Assembly (NCBI RefSeq): GCF_016863335.1
Contig: NZ_BOOR01000012.1
Coordinates: 186,001-250,000, forward strand
Direction: 5' to 3'
Source: Planotetraspora thailandica
GTDB taxonomy: Bacteria; Actinomycetota; Actinomycetes; Streptosporangiales; Streptosporangiaceae
DNA length: 64,000 nucleotides
The position numbers and the translations under genes are program-made. Below the pieces are notes generated by a model that was given only the letters and a program-made list of their open reading frames with translations, was not told where the DNA came from and made no database searches. Below, piece by piece: positions 16,600 to 30,164 of the stretch (positions are counted from its first letter, which is position 1; each line of letters starts with the position of its first letter).

Positions 16600-17733
16600 A
16601 TGCCACCCCTCGCCTCAATTCCGAGCCCGTCACAAGGGGTCTGGGATCTCGGTCCGATCCCGATCCGGGCCTACGCGTTGTGCATCGTGCTCGGCGTCAT
16701 CGTCGCCGTGTGGATCGGCGAGCGCCGCTGGCGCGCCCGCGGCGGCGCGGCCGGGACCATCACCGACCTCGCCGTGTGGGCCGTGCCGTTCGGCCTGGTC
16801 GGCGGCCGTCTCTACCACGTCATCACCGACTGGCAGCTGTACTTTCCCGACCGGCCGATCGACGTGCTTTTCATCTGGAAGGGCGGGCTCGGCATCTGGG
16901 GCGCGATCGCCCTCGGCGGTGTCGGCGTGTGGATCGCGTGCCGCCGCAACGGGATCTCCTTCACCGCCGTGGCCGACACGCTGGCGCCCGCCGTCGCGGT
17001 GGCGCAGGCCATCGGCCGCTGGGGCAACTACTTCAACCAGGAGTTGTTCGGCGGCCCCACCACGCTGCCGTGGGGCCTGGAGATCGAGCCGGGCCGCCCG
17101 GGCACGGTGGAGGGGATCTCGACCTACCACCCCACCTTCCTTTACGAGTCCTTGTGGGATCTCGCGCTGGCGGGCGTGCTGGTGCTGATCGGGCGGAGGT
17201 TCGCCCTACGGTACGGGCGGCTGTTCGCGCTGTACGTCGCGGGATACACCCTCGGCCGGTTCTGGATCGAGGGGCTGCGCGTCGACCCGGCCCACCACAT
17301 CCTCGGTATGCGGCTCAACCAGTGGACCGCGATCGTCATCTTCGTTTGCGCGCTGGCGTATTTCTTCCTGGCCAGGAAGAAGACCGGCGAGGAGTCCCTG
17401 GGGGCGCTGCCCGAGCCGGCCGGCGGTGAGACCGGTGAGGCCCTCGACGGGTCCGAGGGCGCCGGTACGGACGGCACGGGATCGGTCGCGGACGACGGCT
17501 CAGGCGATGGCAAGTCCCAGGGCGGGAACGCATCGATCTCCGCCTTAGCGGGCGCGGCTCAGGACGACTCGCCGGAGACGGACGAGGCGGACCCGGCGCA
17601 TCAGCGTGACCAGGCCGACGAGGCGGATCTCACGCCTGCGGCCGCCGCTCCCGTCGCGAACGGCGCGGACGGCGACCAAGGCGATGGGGGCCGGACGGAG
17701 GCCGTGCCTGATCAGGAGGCCGGCCAACGATGA
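16600..17733 (+). CDS. lgt: Prolipoprotein diacylglyceryl transferase
   Basis: A 377-residue polytopic membrane enzyme that transfers diacylglycerol from phosphatidylglycerol to the lipobox Cys of preprolipoproteins. Signatures include GGRLYHVITDW, AIGRWGNYFNQELFG (the Lgt signature) and HPTFLYESLWDL. About 100 C-terminal residues after ARKKTGEE are an acidic, low-complexity cytoplasmic tail, common in actinobacteria. I chose ATG 16600; an upstream in-frame ATG at 16531 overlaps the previous gene and adds 23 residues that do not look like Lgt. The window encodes at least four lipoproteins that would be its clients. Confidence 0.94.
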   Translation: MPPLASIPSPSQGVWDLGPIPIRAYALCIVLGVIVAVWIGERRWRARGGAAGTITDLAVWAVPFGLVGGRLYHVITDWQLYFPDRPIDVLFIWKGGLGIWGAIALGGVGVWIACRRNGISFTAVADTLAPAVAVAQAIGRWGNYFNQELFGGPTTLPWGLEIEPGRPGTVEGISTYHPTFLYESLWDLALAGVLVLIGRRFALRYGRLFALYVAGYTLGRFWIEGLRVDPAHHILGMRLNQWTAIVIFVCALAYFFLARKKTGEESLGALPEPAGGETGEALDGSEGAGTDGTGSVADDGSGDGKSQGGNASISALAGAAQDDSPETDEADPAHQRDQADEADLTPAAAAPVANGADGDQGDGGRTEAVPDQEAGQR

Positions 17734-18449
17734 CCGAAGGCGGCTCGGGGGCGCGGGCCGAGATCCATCACCAGCACCGGGACGTCACCGGGGGGTGGCT
17801 GCGGCCCACGGTGTTCGGTGCGATGGACGGCCTGGTGTCGAATTTCGCCTTGATCGCGGGTGTCGCGGGAGGAACGGCGAACACCAAGATCATATCGCTG
17901 GCGGGTGTGGCCGGGCTGGCCGCCGGGGCGTTCTCCATGGCGGGCGGCGAGTACGTCTCGGTCGCCAGCCAGCGGGAGCTCGCCGAGGCTGAGATCGACA
18001 TCGAGCGGCGCGAGCTCGAACGCAACCCCCAGTCGGAAGAGGACGAGCTCACACAGCTTTACGTGCAGCGCGGCGTCGAGGCCGACACCGCGCGTGAGGT
18101 CGCCCGGCAGATCTCCCGCAACCCGGAGCAGGCGCTCGCCGTGCACACGCGGGCCGAGCTGGGCGTGGACCCGCAGGATCTTCCCTCCCCGGTGCTCGCG
18201 GCGGTCTCGTCGTTCCTGTCGTTCGGAGTGGGCGCCCTCATTCCGCTTTTTCCGTACCTGATCGGGCTGCAGTCCCTGTGGATCCCGGCCGCCGCGTCGA
18301 TGGCCGCGTTGTTCGCCGCCGGCGCGGTGGTGTCACGGGTCACGGCTCGGACCTGGTGGTTCAGCGGGCTGCGCCAGCTTGTCGTCGGCGGCGTGGCGGC
18401 CTGCCTGACCTGGGGGCTCGGCACGCTCATCGGATCGGGCGCACTATGA
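17730..18449 (+). CDS. VIT1/CCC1-family transporter
   Basis: A 239-residue protein of the vacuolar iron transporter family, which exports Fe2+ or Mn2+ from the cytoplasm. The first helix carries FGAMDGLVSNFALIAGVAGG and the second GLAAGAFSMAGGEYVSVASQ, both diagnostic. A charged metal-binding-type helical stretch follows (EAEIDIERRELERNPQSEE), with three more helices near the C terminus. The ATG overlaps the lgt stop by 4 bp. Its own stop overlaps the next ATG by 4 bp, so lgt, this gene and the following unknown gene are translationally linked. Confidence 0.88.
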   Translation: MTEGGSGARAEIHHQHRDVTGGWLRPTVFGAMDGLVSNFALIAGVAGGTANTKIISLAGVAGLAAGAFSMAGGEYVSVASQRELAEAEIDIERRELERNPQSEEDELTQLYVQRGVEADTAREVARQISRNPEQALAVHTRAELGVDPQDLPSPVLAAVSSFLSFGVGALIPLFPYLIGLQSLWIPAAASMAALFAAGAVVSRVTARTWWFSGLRQLVVGGVAACLTWGLGTLIGSGAL

Positions 18450-19774
18450 CGACGCGCAGGCGCCGCCCGCCCGGCCCACGGGACGCCTCCGACCCTCGCG
18501 GCGAGCGCCGCGCGGAGCCTCGGATGCGCGCGGATCTCCCCGAGGACGCGCGCGGGTACGCCGCTGCGGACGAGCGGGACCTCGCCGACGGGAGGGGGTT
18601 CCAGGTCGGCTGGGAACCCCGCGACCACTGGGAGTCGCGTGACGACAGTCATCCCCCCGTGGACGGGGCGCCGGGAGGCGAGTTCCGGCCCCGCGAGGGA
18701 CGCGGCTCCCGGAGGGCGGCGCGGCAGCAGGACGCGACCGGGCAGCCGCCGGGATACCCGACCGGCCAATCCTGGCAGGAACCGCCGCAGGCGGAGGCGC
18801 CACCGCGAGCCCCGGAACCCCGGAAGGCCAGGGAATCCGGCGAAGGCGGCAGGTCGCGCCGCGGCCGGGGGAAGCGCGACGAGTGGGCTCCCTTGTCCGA
18901 GCCGAGGATGTCGGACAGCCAGCGGCGGGTGCTGGTGTGGACAGGTTCGGTCACCGCAGGCCTCGCCACGGCGGTCGGGCTCGTCCTGCTGGCCAACTCG
19001 ATAGCGGGGGGCTCGACCGTGCCGGAGGAGCCCTCCTCCGACCCCTTCGGGCAGGCGAGGCCGGCGGCGTACGAGGCTTGGTCGTCGCCGAAGCAGTTCG
19101 GCCCGATCGCCGACCGTTCGGCCGACAAGGCGCCGCTGACCGCCAAGGAGGTCTTCGGCACCAAGACGCTCAGCGAAGGCAAGATCGCCCTCAAGCGGGT
19201 CGGGACCCGCCTCGACAAGTCGTGCGCCGACGTCGTCTGGGGGAGCGACCTCGCCCGCCGGCTCGCCGCCGCGGACTGCCAGGAGGCGGTGCGGGGGCTC
19301 TACACGACCGCCGACGGCACCTACGTCGCCCAGTACACGTTGTTCAACCTCTCCGACGTCAAGGCGGCCGACAACCTCGTCGACGACCTGAAGGGCGTGA
19401 GCCAGAACGCGTGGGTGCGCCCGCTCGATCCCGCCAAGGCGGGATTCCAGGGATACACCGAGGCCAGCGGCCAGGCGATGGGCCACTTCGTGGGCCTGTC
19501 GTGGATCGGCCGCGCCGACGGAGCCGAGCCCGGCCCCAAGGACGACTTCGTCATGCTCGGCCTTGCCGTACGGGACACGGAGAAGGCGTTGTATCGCCGC
19601 GTCGTCGCGGTCGCGGGAGTGCCCAACGCCCCTGCGGGCGATGATCAGGGCGACGACACGGCCCCGCAGCGCGAGGCGCCTCCGGCAGACCCCGGTTCCG
19701 GCGGGCAACCCCCGCTGGAACAGGCGCCCGGCGGGGCGTCAGGAGGCGGTGCGGAGCAGGCCCCGACGGGCTGA
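18446..19774 (+). CDS. Unknown membrane-anchored protein with long charged N-terminal region
   Basis: A 442-residue protein. Residues 1-160 are polar, Arg/Pro/Glu-rich and probably disordered in the cytoplasm. One helix (VLVWTGSVTAGLATAVGLVL) spans the membrane. About 230 residues form an extracytoplasmic domain with two Cys (SCADVVWG and ADCQEAVRG) that could form a disulfide, plus aromatic strands such as YTTADGTYVAQYTLFNLSD. A Pro/Gly/Gln-rich tail ends it. The layout resembles other actinomycete surface proteins of unknown role. The ATG overlaps the stop of the transporter gene (ATGA). I do not recognise the domain. Confidence 0.8.
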   Translation: MTTRRRRPPGPRDASDPRGERRAEPRMRADLPEDARGYAAADERDLADGRGFQVGWEPRDHWESRDDSHPPVDGAPGGEFRPREGRGSRRAARQQDATGQPPGYPTGQSWQEPPQAEAPPRAPEPRKARESGEGGRSRRGRGKRDEWAPLSEPRMSDSQRRVLVWTGSVTAGLATAVGLVLLANSIAGGSTVPEEPSSDPFGQARPAAYEAWSSPKQFGPIADRSADKAPLTAKEVFGTKTLSEGKIALKRVGTRLDKSCADVVWGSDLARRLAAADCQEAVRGLYTTADGTYVAQYTLFNLSDVKAADNLVDDLKGVSQNAWVRPLDPAKAGFQGYTEASGQAMGHFVGLSWIGRADGAEPGPKDDFVMLGLAVRDTEKALYRRVVAVAGVPNAPAGDDQGDDTAPQREAPPADPGSGGQPPLEQAPGGASGGGAEQAPTG

Positions 19775-19833
19775 TCGGGCCCCGTGGCAGGAGGGACGGC
19801 GGCCGTGCGGCCCCCTCCCGGTCCTGCGCCGGG

Positions 19834-21417
19834 CTACCGGTCCTGTACGGCGGCCGCGTCCAGGCTGCGGGCGACGGCCGAGGGCAACGCGGCGAGGCGG
19901 TGGAGGGGTAGCTCCAGGGCGGTGAGGTCGCCCGCCCACGGCGCGGCGCGCTCCACGGCCGTCCTGGCCTCCCTCTTGGTCAGCCCGGCCGTCTCGGTGA
20001 GCCCCTCGCGCCAGGCGTTGGCGACCTTGCCGTGGGCGCTGTCGAGGATGCGCCGCACGATCCGCGCCGCCGGGGCGTCCGGAGGCGGAAGCCGTACGGC
20101 GTCGAGGACCACGCCGGCCGCACCGGTCCCGCGGGAGATCTCGTAGACGTCCGCAAGCGGTGAGATCAGCGCGGGCAGGTCGCCGGGTTCGGCGGCGAGC
20201 AGCACCCGCACGTGCCGGGCGCGGGTGGCGAGCAGCAGCCGGGGGAGGGCGGCCTCCAGCCCTGCCGGCACGGCGACGGCCACCCGCTCGGGAGCGGCCG
20301 CGTACGGCTTGGCCAGCAGCGTGGTCAGCCTGGTCCGCGGCACCTTGGGCAGCAGGTCGTGCGGCCAGTCCCCGGCGAGCAGGGCGGGGGACAGGCCCGC
20401 CGTGGCGGCCTCGGCGGCCTGGGGCCCGGGCAGGCCCGCGTCGGCCTCGACCGCCTGGGGGCCCTGTGTGTAGATCGCGGTGGCGAGCCTGTCGACTCGG
20501 GAGGCGACGGCGGGCCACGTCTTGGTGGTCGGCCGCAGCACGTAGAGGTCGGCCGCGCTGCCGATCGCCTCGGCCCCGTCGTACCGGTTGAAGTCGGGGA
20601 ACATCGCCTCGATGAGGAGATTGAGGTCGAAGACGGCGCCCTGCACCTTGAGGGCGAGGGCGGGGGTGCGTTCGGAGGCGCCGTAGGCCAGTAGGATCCG
20701 GCCCCGCTCCCGGTCGCGCAGGCCCTCCGCCGCCCTCGCCAGGAAGAGGCCGACGCCCGCGGGCGTGTACGGCGGGTCGGTGATCGCCAGGTCGGCCTGG
20801 CCGCGCGCCGACGCGGGCAGGCCCAGGCGCAGGTCGGCCCAGCGGGTGCGCACGCCGAGGTCCTGCTCGTCGATGTAGGCGAGGATCCGCTCGTCGAGGT
20901 CGACGACCGTCACCTCGACCTCGGGGTGGAGCATCCGTACGGCCAGGGAGGTCAGGTCGTGGTCGCCGACGCAGAGCAGGCGGGCCCCGGGCAGCCAGAA
21001 GCGGGCGCCCAGCAGCAGGGCCCGGCGCAGGACCGTGTCGGCCGTCGCGGCGACGTGATCGAGCGTGTGGCGTCCGCGGGGCGCCTTGGCGATCAGCTCC
21101 TCCAGCCGGGCGAGGGTCTCGGCGTGCCCGGCGACGAGCGCGCCGACCGGATCGGCTAGATCCGAAATATCGGAGCCTAAGGCGTTGTTATAGCGTTCGG
21201 CCAGATCGACCGGGATCCGGAAACGCTCGCCGGCGCGCTCAAGGACGAGCTCACGCAGCAGCGCCTCGACGGATCGCCGCGACGTCGCGGTCGCGCGGAC
21301 GAGATCGGCGAGGGTCCACCAGTCGCCGTCACCGAGAAGTGCCAGCACCCTCCGGAGGCGCCGGCTGTCCACGCCCGCCTCCGCCAACAGCCGATCGATC
21401 GCCTCATGAGCCGCCAT
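19834..21417 (-). CDS. BpsA-like branched-chain polyamine synthase with C-terminal extension
   Basis: A 527-residue protein. Residues 1-75 look like a winged helix (WWTLADLVRATATSRRSVEA). The central Rossmann-type domain has LLCVGDHDLTSLAVRML, VTVVDLDERIL and LAITDPPYTPAGVGLFLAR, the signature set of N4-bis(aminopropyl)spermidine synthase. That enzyme moves aminopropyl groups from decarboxylated S-adenosylmethionine to spermidine. As I recall it, the family is near 350 residues; here about 190 residues follow, including an LPRLLLATRARHVRVLLAAE stretch of unknown role. A plain class I methyltransferase is the alternative. It converges with the unknown gene upstream and is divergent to gltB. 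Confidence 0.72.
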   Translation of the reverse strand: MAAHEAIDRLLAEAGVDSRRLRRVLALLGDGDWWTLADLVRATATSRRSVEALLRELVLERAGERFRIPVDLAERYNNALGSDISDLADPVGALVAGHAETLARLEELIAKAPRGRHTLDHVAATADTVLRRALLLGARFWLPGARLLCVGDHDLTSLAVRMLHPEVEVTVVDLDERILAYIDEQDLGVRTRWADLRLGLPASARGQADLAITDPPYTPAGVGLFLARAAEGLRDRERGRILLAYGASERTPALALKVQGAVFDLNLLIEAMFPDFNRYDGAEAIGSAADLYVLRPTTKTWPAVASRVDRLATAIYTQGPQAVEADAGLPGPQAAEAATAGLSPALLAGDWPHDLLPKVPRTRLTTLLAKPYAAAPERVAVAVPAGLEAALPRLLLATRARHVRVLLAAEPGDLPALISPLADVYEISRGTGAAGVVLDAVRLPPPDAPAARIVRRILDSAHGKVANAWREGLTETAGLTKREARTAVERAAPWAGDLTALELPLHRLAALPSAVARSLDAAAVQDR

Positions 21418-21574
21418 GCGGCAACTGTATCCATCGTGTTAACCAGTGAAGATTCGCGAAGCGGACCGAGGGGCACTATTCCGGCAGGGTGCGGTAATCT
21501 CTACGTACCATAATTGCAGCAGGGCCAACGTCGTCCCTCTGTTTCGAGCAGATGATGACGACGGGAGTGACTAG

Positions 21575-26137
<4,563 letters not shown>

Positions 26138-26149
26138 GGGGCACACGAG

Positions 26150-27634
26150 ATGGCCGACCCGAAGGGTTTCTTGAAGCACGGGCGTGAGCTGCCGGCGCGC
26201 CGTCCCGTCGACGTGCGCATCCGCGACTGGCGGGAGGTCTACGAGGACTTCCCCCGCCCGGCGGTGGCGCAGCAGGCGGCCCGCTGCATGGACTGCGGCA
26301 TCCCGTTCTGCCACAACGGCTGCCCGCTGGGGAACCTCATCCCCGAATGGAACGACCTGGTGTTCAGGGACGACTGGCGCGAAGCGATCGAACGCCTGCA
26401 CGCCACCAACAACTTCCCGGAGTTCACCGGGCGGTTGTGCCCCGCCCCGTGTGAGGCGGCGTGCGTGCTCGGCATCAACTCCGACCCCGTCGCGATCAAG
26501 CGCGTCGAGGTGGAGATCATCGATCGGGCGTTCGCCGAGGGCTGGGTCACCCCCCAGCCGCCGTCGGAGAGGACGGGCCGCCGCGTCGCCGTCGTCGGCT
26601 CAGGCCCCGCGGGCCTGGCCGCCGCCCAGCAGCTCACCCGGGCGGGACACGACGTGACCGTGTTCGAGCGCGCCGACCGCATCGGCGGGCTGCTCCGCTA
26701 CGGCATCCCCGAGTTCAAGATGGAAAAGCGGCACATCGACCGCCGCGTCGAGCAGATGGAGGCCGAGGGCACCCGGTTCCGCACCTCGGTGAACGTGGGC
26801 GTGGACGTCACCGTCGCCGAGCTCAGGGCGGAGTTCGACGCGATCGTGCTCGCCGGGGGCGCCACCGCGTGGCGCGACCTGCCGATGCCGGGCCGCGACC
26901 TGGGCGGGGTGCTCCAGGCGATGGAGTATCTCCCGCATGCCAACCGGGTGCAGCAGGGCGACATCGCGGAGTCTCCGCACTCGGCGGAGGGCAAGCACGT
27001 CGTCGTGATCGGCGGCGGCGACACCGGCGCCGACTGCATCGGCACGGCGATCCGCCAGGGCGCCGCGTCGGTCACCCAGCTGGAGATCATGCCGAGGCCG
27101 CCGGAGAGCCGGCCGGGCACCCAGCCGTGGCCGACCTACCCGATGTTGTTCAAGATGGAAAGCGCCCACGAGGAACTGGAGGCCGGCGCAGGCGACCGCG
27201 TTTACGCCGTCTCCACGCAGGAGTTCGTGGGCGACGCCGAGGGCAACATCACCGCGCTGCGCGTGGTCGACGTCGAGGGGCCGGCGACGGGCTTCACTCC
27301 GATCCCCGGCACCGAGCGGGAGATCCCCGCCGGGCTGGTCACGCTCGCCATGGGCTTCGTCGGGCCGGAGAAGGGCGGGCTGCTGGGCGACCTGGCCGAG
27401 CTCGCCGGCGACCCCGCCTCGTTCTTCGACGCCCGCGGCAACGTCGCCAGGGGCAGGTCGTACGAGACGGCGGTGGACGGCGTGTTCGCCGCCGGCGACA
27501 TGGGCCGGGGGCAGTCGCTGATCGTGTGGGCCATCGCGGAGGGGCGCTCGGCCGCCGCCGCGGTCGACCGCTATCTGAGCGGCGTGACCGCGTTGCCCGT
27601 CGCGATCCCGCCGACCGCACGTCCTCTGGTCTGA
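26150..27634 (+). CDS. gltD: Glutamate synthase small (beta) subunit
   Basis: A 494-residue flavoprotein that passes electrons from NADPH to GltB. The N-terminal Fe-S domain has the Cys groups [19 protein letters not shown] and [15 protein letters not shown]. The FAD-binding Rossmann motif is [20 protein letters not shown], and the NADPH-binding one is [16 protein letters not shown] final FAD contact is in [19 protein letters not shown]. Length and order are normal for the bacterial beta subunit. It forms an operon with gltB. Confidence 0.98.
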   Translation: MADPKGFLKHGRELPARRPVDVRIRDWREVYEDFPRPAVAQQAARCMDCGIPFCHNGCPLGNLIPEWNDLVFRDDWREAIERLHATNNFPEFTGRLCPAPCEAACVLGINSDPVAIKRVEVEIIDRAFAEGWVTPQPPSERTGRRVAVVGSGPAGLAAAQQLTRAGHDVTVFERADRIGGLLRYGIPEFKMEKRHIDRRVEQMEAEGTRFRTSVNVGVDVTVAELRAEFDAIVLAGGATAWRDLPMPGRDLGGVLQAMEYLPHANRVQQGDIAESPHSAEGKHVVVIGGGDTGADCIGTAIRQGAASVTQLEIMPRPPESRPGTQPWPTYPMLFKMESAHEELEAGAGDRVYAVSTQEFVGDAEGNITALRVVDVEGPATGFTPIPGTEREIPAGLVTLAMGFVGPEKGGLLGDLAELAGDPASFFDARGNVARGRSYETAVDGVFAAGDMGRGQSLIVWAIAEGRSAAAAVDRYLSGVTALPVAIPPTARPLV

Positions 27635-27662
27635 AAGGGTGTGGGTCTGAGTTGTGAGTTTC

Positions 27663-27701
27663 CGGGTCCGGCTTGGCGGCGTGTCCGCGGAGCCGGGCCC
27701 G
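27663..27701 (+). terminator. Possible terminator after gltD
   Basis: An 11-bp stem (CGGGTCCGGCT with AGCCGGGCCCG, one G-T type pair) around a 17-base loop, 28 bp after the gltD stop. There is no T-run. Confidence 0.4.
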
Positions 27702-27921
27702 CGGGTCTGGTTTGATGGTGTCCCTCGTGCATGATCGCGTTTCGCCTGCCGGGGACGGGTGCGGCGAATCCGCGCGTGGTCACTTGACGGACGGGGGAGT
27801 CCGCGGGGACACGCCGGGTCGGGGGCGATAGCCGTACAAAACGGGAAGTATCACTGCATATGGCTGGATGGCGTTGTTTCCGGCCGCCTGCTGGGGTGCG
27901 GAGCCCGATGGAGGAGGATCG

Positions 27922-29541
27922 TTGAACAAGCGGGGGCGTGTCGCGAGGGCACTTCTTTCGATCGCACTGGTGGGTTTCGCCGGTGCCGCAACGGCCGGCG
28001 TCTCGATGCCGGACGTTAAATCCGGCGACTATCTGGTCTTCTACGCCGACGGCGCCAAAGCCGCCGCGACCACCGCCGTCACCGCCGCAGGGGGCACGGT
28101 GAGGTCACAGGACGACCGGCTGGGATATCTCCTGGTGCATGCGGCCTCGCCGGAACGGCTGGCCACCGACCCCGCCATCGTGGGCGTCACCCCCGACCTG
28201 CCGATCGGCTCCGTCGCCGACGTGCCCGTGAACGCGCCGCCGCGCGAGGCCGGGCACGCCAAGGAGGCGGCGGGAGACCCGCTGTCCGGCCGCCAGTGGG
28301 ACATGAAGATGATGGGCGCCACGCCCACCGGGTCGTACGCAAAGGCGCGCGGCAGCCACCAGGTGCTGGTGGGCATCATCGACACCGGCGTCGACGGCAA
28401 CCACCCCGACATCGCGCCCAACTTCAACCGGGAGCTGAGCCGCAACTTCGTCACCGACCAGCCGACCGACCCCAACGGCAAGAAGCTGGACGGCCCCTGC
28501 GAGGCGGCGGGATGCAAGGACCCCGCCGACGTGGACGACGACGGGCACGGCACCCACGTGGCCAGCACGATCGGGTCGCCGCTGAACGGCATCGGCGTCG
28601 CGGGCGTCGCGCCCGACGTGTCGCTGGTCAACCTGCGCGCCGGTACCGACTCCGGCTACTTCTTTCTCAAGCCCACGATGGACGCCCTGGCCTACGCCGC
28701 CGACGTGGGCGTCGACGTGGTCAACATGAGTTTCTACGTCGACCCGTGGACGTACAACTGCGCCGCCAACCCGCAGGACTCCCGGGCCGACCAGCTCGCC
28801 CAGCGCGGCATCCTCGTCGGCATGCGCCGGGCGGTCGACTACGCGCACGCGCGCGGCGTCACGATGATCACCGCGATCGGCAACAGCGGCACCGACCTTG
28901 GCAAGCCCGGCAAGGACACGGCCAGCCCCGACTACCCGCTCGGCGCGGAGAAGGAGCGCACGGTCGACAACACCTGCCTCAACGTGCCCGCCGAACTGCC
29001 CAACGTCATCTCCGTCTCGGCTGTGGGCCCCAGCGGGAGGAAGGCCGTCTACTCCGACTACGGGACCGAGCAGACCGACATCGCGGCGCCCGGCGGCGAC
29101 GTCTTCGACAGCGGCACCGCCCTTCAGGGAGAGAGCAGGGAGATCCTCGCCGCGGCGCCGGCGAAGGTCCTGCAGGCCGGCGGCCTGATCGACGCGAGCG
29201 GCAACCCCGTCAGCGGGTCGGTCGTGCGCGACTGCACAGGCGGGACCTGTTCGTACTACCAGTACCTCGAGGGCACCTCGATGGCCGCGCCCCACGTCAC
29301 CGGGGTCGCCGCGATCATCATCAGCAGGTTCGGCACGCCAGGCAGGGGCGGTCTCCAGATGGATCCCGCCCGGGTGGAGAAGCTCCTGTACGCGTCTGCG
29401 GTGCAGACGTCGTGCCCGTCGCCGCGCGTCTTCAAGTACGGCAAGAACGACGTGCAGGTGTGCGACGGAACCAAGGCCAAGAACGGGTTCTTCGGGCACG
29501 GCATCGCCAACGCCGCCCAAGCCGCCACCCTGCCCTCCTGA
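27922..29541 (+). CDS. Secreted subtilisin-like serine protease (S8)
   Basis: A 539-residue exported protease. A Sec signal lies at residues 1-29 (ARALLSIALVGFAGAATAG). An I9-like propeptide (residues 32-105) contains AAGGTVRSQDDRLGYLLVHA. The S8 catalytic domain has Asp154 in VGIIDTGVDGNHPD, His209 in DDGHGTHVAST and Ser453 in YLEGTSMAAPHVTGVAA. Cys pairs such as CEAAGC suggest disulfides. I chose TTG 27922 because GGAGGAGGATC stands just before it; an upstream in-frame ATG at 27868 would spoil the signal peptide. It is a single gene, followed after 65 bp by repeat array B. Confidence 0.93.
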   Translation: MNKRGRVARALLSIALVGFAGAATAGVSMPDVKSGDYLVFYADGAKAAATTAVTAAGGTVRSQDDRLGYLLVHAASPERLATDPAIVGVTPDLPIGSVADVPVNAPPREAGHAKEAAGDPLSGRQWDMKMMGATPTGSYAKARGSHQVLVGIIDTGVDGNHPDIAPNFNRELSRNFVTDQPTDPNGKKLDGPCEAAGCKDPADVDDDGHGTHVASTIGSPLNGIGVAGVAPDVSLVNLRAGTDSGYFFLKPTMDALAYAADVGVDVVNMSFYVDPWTYNCAANPQDSRADQLAQRGILVGMRRAVDYAHARGVTMITAIGNSGTDLGKPGKDTASPDYPLGAEKERTVDNTCLNVPAELPNVISVSAVGPSGRKAVYSDYGTEQTDIAAPGGDVFDSGTALQGESREILAAAPAKVLQAGGLIDASGNPVSGSVVRDCTGGTCSYYQYLEGTSMAAPHVTGVAAIIISRFGTPGRGGLQMDPARVEKLLYASAVQTSCPSPRVFKYGKNDVQVCDGTKAKNGFFGHGIANAAQAATLPS

Positions 29542-29567
29542 CCCCTGAGCCCCCAGGCGACAGGGGT
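29541..29567 (+). terminator. Weak hairpin after the protease gene
   Basis: ACCCCTG (29541-29547) and CAGGGGT (29561-29567) form a 7-bp stem with a 13-base loop starting at the stop codon. It may stop or slow transcription before array B. Confidence 0.4.
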
Positions 29568-29606
29568 TCGGGAGGGGCTCTGGGGCTTGGACCAGCAGGT
29601 TTGGGC

Positions 29607-29954
29607 GTGATCATGCAGAAGTTCGGAGAAACACGCCCCGACCTGCACCGACCCTCGCCGTGATCATGCAGAAGCTCCGAGAAACACGCCCTGACCTGCT
29701 CTGGCACTGGCCGTGATCATGCAGAAGTTCGAGATCATGCGTTGTGGCCTGGCCAAACGCGAGTCGTGATCATGCAGAAGTTCGTGAATCGGCGCGCCGG
29801 CCTGCGGTCGCCTCCATCGTGATCATGCATGGGCTTGTGCATGATCACGATAGGCGTTCGCTCTGGTGGCAGCCGCATTCTCCGAACTTCTGCATGATCA
29901 CGAAATGCGTGACCGCAGGTGGGCGGGCATGATCTCGAACTTCTGCATGATCAC
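29607..29954. repeat. Array B: symmetric 53-bp repeat array around a hairpin
   Basis: A second copy of the array type, in the 622-bp gap before pyk. Core GTGATCATGCAGAAGTTCG occurs at 29607, 29660 (ends GCTCC instead of GTTCG), 29713 and 29766 on the plus strand, then inverted at 29883-29901 and 29936-29954. The half-cores of the central hairpin begin at 29819 and end at 29848. Every step is exactly 53 bp on both sides. Each gap is 34 bp; the gaps differ but most carry ACCTGC or GCCTG about 15 bases after the core, and the first two begin with the same GAGAAACACGCCC. No ORF is convincing. The function is unknown. Confidence 0.92.
29816..29851. repeat. Central perfect 14-bp inverted repeat of array B
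   Basis: ATCGTGATCATGCA (29816-29829) and TGCATGATCACGAT (29838-29851) are separated by eight bases TGGGCTTG. As in array A, the cores reverse direction here. Confidence 0.92.
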
Positions 29955-30000
29955 GGGAAATTTGGGAGGGGGGGTGGGGAGAGCGGGGGGGTGAAGGGGG
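29955..30000 (+). other. G-run tract, possible G-quadruplex
   Basis: Directly after the last core of array B come G runs of 3, 3, 7, 4, 7 and 5 within 46 bases, separated by one to six bases. This meets the usual pattern for an intramolecular G-quadruplex on the plus strand. The remaining 164 bp to the pyk start hold no feature that I can name with confidence. Confidence 0.6.
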
Positions 30001-30164
30001 ATTCGGTAGGCTGAACTGCGCGATCGGCCGCGCGCACCGGCGCTGACATGGCACTCTGCCTGTTGTGCCAGGACACATCGTGGCCGCGTGAAGTCTCTGA
30101 ACATTTGGCGACAGCTCTGTGCGTCGTGGCTATCAAGTGGTCTGTACCAATTAGGGTGGGGTAT

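Noticed and set aside
27727-27740. Lone relic of the array core (TGCATGATCGCG)
   Set aside because: Only about nine bases match, with no second copy 53 bp away. Chance is likely.
27635-27921. Riboswitch (for example ydaO type) before the secreted protease
   Set aside because: The GC-rich region has hairpins, but I could not match the conserved core of any known class.
29607-29954. Insertion sequence or MITE
   Set aside because: There are no terminal inverted repeats with a target duplication, and no transposase. The repeats are internal, periodic and differ in gap sequence between the two arrays.
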